Part shown: positions 61,751 through 64,000 of the stretch, in pieces
How positions within the stretch are numbered: the first letter of the stretch is position 1
How the letters are laid out: each line of letters opens with the position of its first letter
Assembly: GCF_007751035.1 (NCBI RefSeq)
Contig: NZ_CP036433.1
Location: forward strand, 6,801,001-6,865,000
Direction: 5' to 3'
Source of the DNA: Lignipirellula cremea
GTDB taxonomy: Bacteria; Planctomycetota; Planctomycetia; Pirellulales; Pirellulaceae
DNA: 64,000 bases
Notes under the pieces: model-generated
What the model was told of the DNA's origin: nothing
Database searches by the model: none
Seen by the model: the letters and a program-made list of their open reading frames with translations, nothing else
Made by a program: the position numbers and the translations under genes

Positions 61751-62731
61751 TCAGGCGCGATCGATCGGAAAGGCGATCACCTCGGCGATCGTCCGTTTGC
61801 CGGCGGCCAGCATCATCAGGCGATCGAACCCCAGGGCCGTGCCTGCACAGGCGGGCAAGCCTGCGTCCATCGCCTGCAGTAAACGACTATCGGCCGGCAG
61901 GGGACGTTTGCCGTCAGACTGCCGCTGCTGATTCACGCTGGCGTTGCGCGCCCGCAGCACGTCGGCGTCGAGCAACTCATGATAGCCGTTGGCCAGTTCG
62001 ATCCCGGCCACATACAACTCAAACCGTTCGGCGACCGGCGGATCGCCCGCCACGCGAGCCAGGGCGGCCTGGCTGGGCGGATAGCTGTGCAGCAGCGTGG
62101 GGCGTGCGACTCCCAGGTGCGGCTCCACCTTCAGAGCCAGCAGCAGGTTCAGCCATTCGTCCCGCTGGACGAGCGACAGGTTCGCGGGACGATCGTCGCC
62201 CAGGGCGTCCCGTAATTCGCTCGTATCGGCCTGCAGTGGATCGACGCCTGCATAATCGAGAAACGCCTGGCGATAGCTCAGGCGTTCGGGCCGGCGACCC
62301 AGGATCGCCTCGCAAAAATCGGCCAGCAGCTCCATCCCGGCGTGCAGGTCGTCGCCCACCCGGTACCATTCCAGCAGGGTGAACTCGGGGTTATGGCGGT
62401 CCCCTTGTTCGGCCCCACGAAAGGCGTGCGTGATCTGATAAATGGCCTCGGCGCCAGCGGCCAGCAGCCGCTTCATGGCGAATTCCGGCGAGGTCTGCAG
62501 CCACAGGGTGCGGCCCGTTTCGGGCTGGCACGGGTCAGGGAACAGCACCGCCGATAGCGGGTCCAGATGCCGATCGACGACCGTATCGGCCGACAGCAAA
62601 GGCGTTTCGACTTCCCAGAAATCACGCGTATCAAAGAAGGCACGCGTTTGCTGCAGCAGCTTCGCGCGGAAGCGAAGCGTTTCCAGCGATGCCGTGGGGC
62701 CAAAATCCGGGGCAGAAGAATGGGGGGCCAT
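61751..62731 (-). CDS. epmA: EF-P lysine lysyltransferase-like protein (EpmA/PoxA/GenX)
   Basis: The 326-residue protein is a class II lysyl-tRNA-synthetase paralogue without the anticodon-binding domain. EpmA attaches beta-lysine to elongation factor P, easing ribosome stalling at polyproline. The class II motifs are visible: motif 2 as FRGAEQGDRHNPEFTLLEWY and motif 3 as TALGFDRLMMLAAGK, with EVETPLLS near the N-terminus and IELANGYHEL. The length is exact for EpmA. EF-P and EpmB are not in the window. The ATG at 62731 is used. Confidence 0.93.
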   Translation of the reverse strand: MAPHSSAPDFGPTASLETLRFRAKLLQQTRAFFDTRDFWEVETPLLSADTVVDRHLDPLSAVLFPDPCQPETGRTLWLQTSPEFAMKRLLAAGAEAIYQITHAFRGAEQGDRHNPEFTLLEWYRVGDDLHAGMELLADFCEAILGRRPERLSYRQAFLDYAGVDPLQADTSELRDALGDDRPANLSLVQRDEWLNLLLALKVEPHLGVARPTLLHSYPPSQAALARVAGDPPVAERFELYVAGIELANGYHELLDADVLRARNASVNQQRQSDGKRPLPADSRLLQAMDAGLPACAGTALGFDRLMMLAAGKRTIAEVIAFPIDRA

Positions 62732-62817
62732 GCAAGCCTGAGTGCGGTGCCCCCGGCCGGGCCCGAAGGGAGGAAAAGAACGGCGGCCTACCGGCCTGCC
62801 AGTCGGTTACTCTGCGG

Positions 62818-63390
62818 CTATTTTTCGTAAGCTTCAGGCGGCTTCCGTTTGACCAGGTCTTCGCCGTATTCGGCCGCCAGTTTGACGCGTTCACGGTCCG
62901 CCTTTTTGATTACGTCGTCCGTTACGATCAAAGGACGCGACGCCGGCCGCAGCCGGCCTGTTTCCAGATCCTGCGCGTAGTAATACATAATGCCGCTGCG
63001 ATCCTTGAATGCCGCCGCCAGAATCTGCACGCCGGAAAAGACCTCCAGCTGGCCGCGCACCTCGGGGGGATCCGTCTCCAGTCGCAAAATATCGCCCGTG
63101 TTGTAATCGAAGATCACATCTTCGACCAGCATCTGCTTGTAACGCCGAAAGTCGATGGTCGTGATCTCGACGCGCGACAGAAACAGCACCGGCGTCCTAC
63201 GCGAGTTGCTGAAGTCACGCTGGCTGAACTTGTAATGGTTGACATCCGGCAGGGGAACTTCAGGCGGATCGGTCGTCGAACTGGTCGACTTTTTCAGCGT
63301 CAATTCTTCGCGCGTCGCCTGGGCGAAGGAAGGCGTCGCCACCGCAACGAACAGGCAAAGCAGTACCGGCGCCAGACAAAGGAATCGCAT
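62818..63390 (-). CDS. Secreted hypothetical protein
   Basis: The 190-residue protein has a signal peptide (LAPVLLCLFVAVATPSFA). The mature part is charged and beta-strand/helix mixed (VLFLSRVEITTIDFRRYKQM, VIFDYNTGDILRLETDPPEV, VFSGVQILAAAFKDRSGIMY), with no cysteine after the signal and no known motif. It ends in a Lys-rich stretch. I cannot assign a family. The ATG at 63390 begins the signal peptide; a longer frame starts at 63423. Confidence 0.65.
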   Translation of the reverse strand: MRFLCLAPVLLCLFVAVATPSFAQATREELTLKKSTSSTTDPPEVPLPDVNHYKFSQRDFSNSRRTPVLFLSRVEITTIDFRRYKQMLVEDVIFDYNTGDILRLETDPPEVRGQLEVFSGVQILAAAFKDRSGIMYYYAQDLETGRLRPASRPLIVTDDVIKKADRERVKLAAEYGEDLVKRKPPEAYEK

Positions 63391-63519
63391 GGATCCAACC
63401 TGAGTGCTGGAGAGAGAAGTCAAAAGGTCTCTCGCCAGTATAACCCAGGACCGGCCAGGACGAAAAATTTTTCCTGGCCGGTGAGCGAAACGGGCGGACG
63501 ATTTGCCACCAGACGACGA

Positions 63520-64000
63520 TTAGTCGGCGTCTTTCGACAGGTCTTCTCCGCGGAGCCAGCGGGCCAGCAGGGTGAGATCGTCTTTGCTGAGCAGGTTAAT
63601 CGGATGGTCCTTGCTGTGGAACTCGGGCATCCGATCGTTGCCGGAACCGTAGAACCTTTCCGCCGTCGGGTTGGAGATCATGCCGACGAGCCACTCCCGC
63701 GAAGCCCAGCCGATCAGGTCGGGGGCGCCGGAGTTCTCATTGTCGTGCCACTGATGGCAGTCGGTGCAGCTGAACTCGTCGACCAGGGCGGTGGAGCCCT
63801 TTTCGATCAGGCCGTCCTCTTTGGCTTTGGCGTCGGCTTCGGCCTGGGCCGGCAAGGCCGCTTCGGCCGACAGGGCGGCGATCAGGGCGGTCAGGTTTTC
63901 CTGCTGCTCTTCGTCGAGATCCGCCAGGCTGTCTTCCACAAAGCCGACCATGTCGCCATCCTTGTGGCGAGTGGCGCCAAAGTAATGCCGGGACTGGATC
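63520..64000 (-). CDS. Cytochrome c protein, partial (5' end off window)
   Basis: The frame is open to the window edge and reads, upstream of the first in-window Met at 63951, SRHYFGATRHKDGDMVGFV. The visible ~160 residues contain one haem c motif, CTDCH in FSCTDCHQWHD, and a GNDRMPEF segment that would supply the distal Met. Overall it resembles the C-terminal part of a larger membrane or multi-haem cytochrome c, for example of a quinol:cytochrome c reductase. I cannot see the N-terminus, so the class is uncertain. Confidence 0.78.
   Translation of the reverse strand, partial: IQSRHYFGATRHKDGDMVGFVEDSLADLDEEQQENLTALIAALSAEAALPAQAEADAKAKEDGLIEKGSTALVDEFSCTDCHQWHDNENSGAPDLIGWASREWLVGMISNPTAERFYGSGNDRMPEFHSKDHPINLLSKDDLTLLARWLRGEDLSKDAD

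Overview
The window is GC-rich bacterial DNA that I attribute to a planctomycete, probably order Pirellulales. This is inference, not a database match. The grounds are several gene families typical of that phylum: secreted PQQ-like beta-propellers with a PQWRG-type start, a YVTN propeller joined to two haem c sites, a leucine-rich-repeat lipoprotein, an archaeal-type formylmethanofuran dehydrogenase subunit C, and proteins with long disordered tails. Planctomycete habits also show in the many single-gene transcription units and the GTG/TTG starts. I see no rRNA, CRISPR array, insertion sequence, prophage or integrase. There is one tRNA, tRNA-Ala(CGC). The stretch reads as ordinary chromosome, not an island.

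Layout. 0-7.6 kb: a partial hypothetical gene, a GspF/PilC-type secretion protein, a secreted TlpA-like thioredoxin, an LptF/LptG permease, purine nucleoside phosphorylase and a small secreted PDZ protein. 7.9-13.3 kb: aceE and aceF (pyruvate dehydrogenase E1 and E2), then panC. 13.4-17.6 kb, minus strand: an HPt phosphotransfer protein, a WYL regulator, the ilvN-ilvC-small-gene operon ending in a clear terminator, and a zinc-ribbon protein. 17.8-24.7 kb: an SDR-fold protein lacking the catalytic lysine, a PQQ-like propeller, a PAS histidine kinase, and uppS-cdsA (cell-envelope lipid synthesis). 24.9-30 kb, minus strand: a sugar-type ABC ATPase and its lipoprotein-type binding protein with no permease, preceded by a highly charged disordered protein. 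30-34.4 kb: a metallophosphoesterase, an LRR lipoprotein, an IscA-type Fe-S protein, Trm112-like and HIT proteins, and FhcC. 34.4-39.4 kb, minus strand: a receiver-less sigma-54 activator, a HEAT-repeat protein and argH. 39.7-45.9 kb: a TIM-barrel hydrolase-like protein, a second PQQ-like propeller, an Old Yellow Enzyme homologue and a secreted unknown. 46-49.7 kb: a tight three-gene minus-strand operon (unknown protein, KAS III/DarB-like ketosynthase, flavin monooxygenase-like protein). 50-59.3 kb: a VOC protein, a di-haem propeller, a dual-specificity phosphatase, a symporter/membrane-protein/PLP-enzyme operon, tRNA-Ala, a flavin reductase, a DUF4404 protein, an Ldh-family dehydrogenase and a Cys-rich secreted peptide. 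59.4-64 kb: pyrB, a secreted thioredoxin-like protein, epmA, a secreted unknown and a partial cytochrome c.

Most genes are housekeeping: central carbon (aceEF), branched-chain amino acids (ilvNC), pantothenate (panC), arginine (argH), pyrimidine (pyrB), purine salvage (PNP), envelope (lptF/G, uppS, cdsA) and translation (epmA). The best candidate for something undescribed is the 46-49.7 kb ketosynthase/flavoenzyme/unknown operon, whose layout suggests a small lipid or alkyl-aromatic pathway. Next are an intercistronic stem-loop cluster in the ABC operon (26515-26594), the alternating-charge disordered protein (28162-29859), the HEAT/pseudo-receiver protein next to a receiver-less NtrC-type activator, and a good sigma-70-like promoter at 60659-60686 that implies a 360-nt leader or small RNA.
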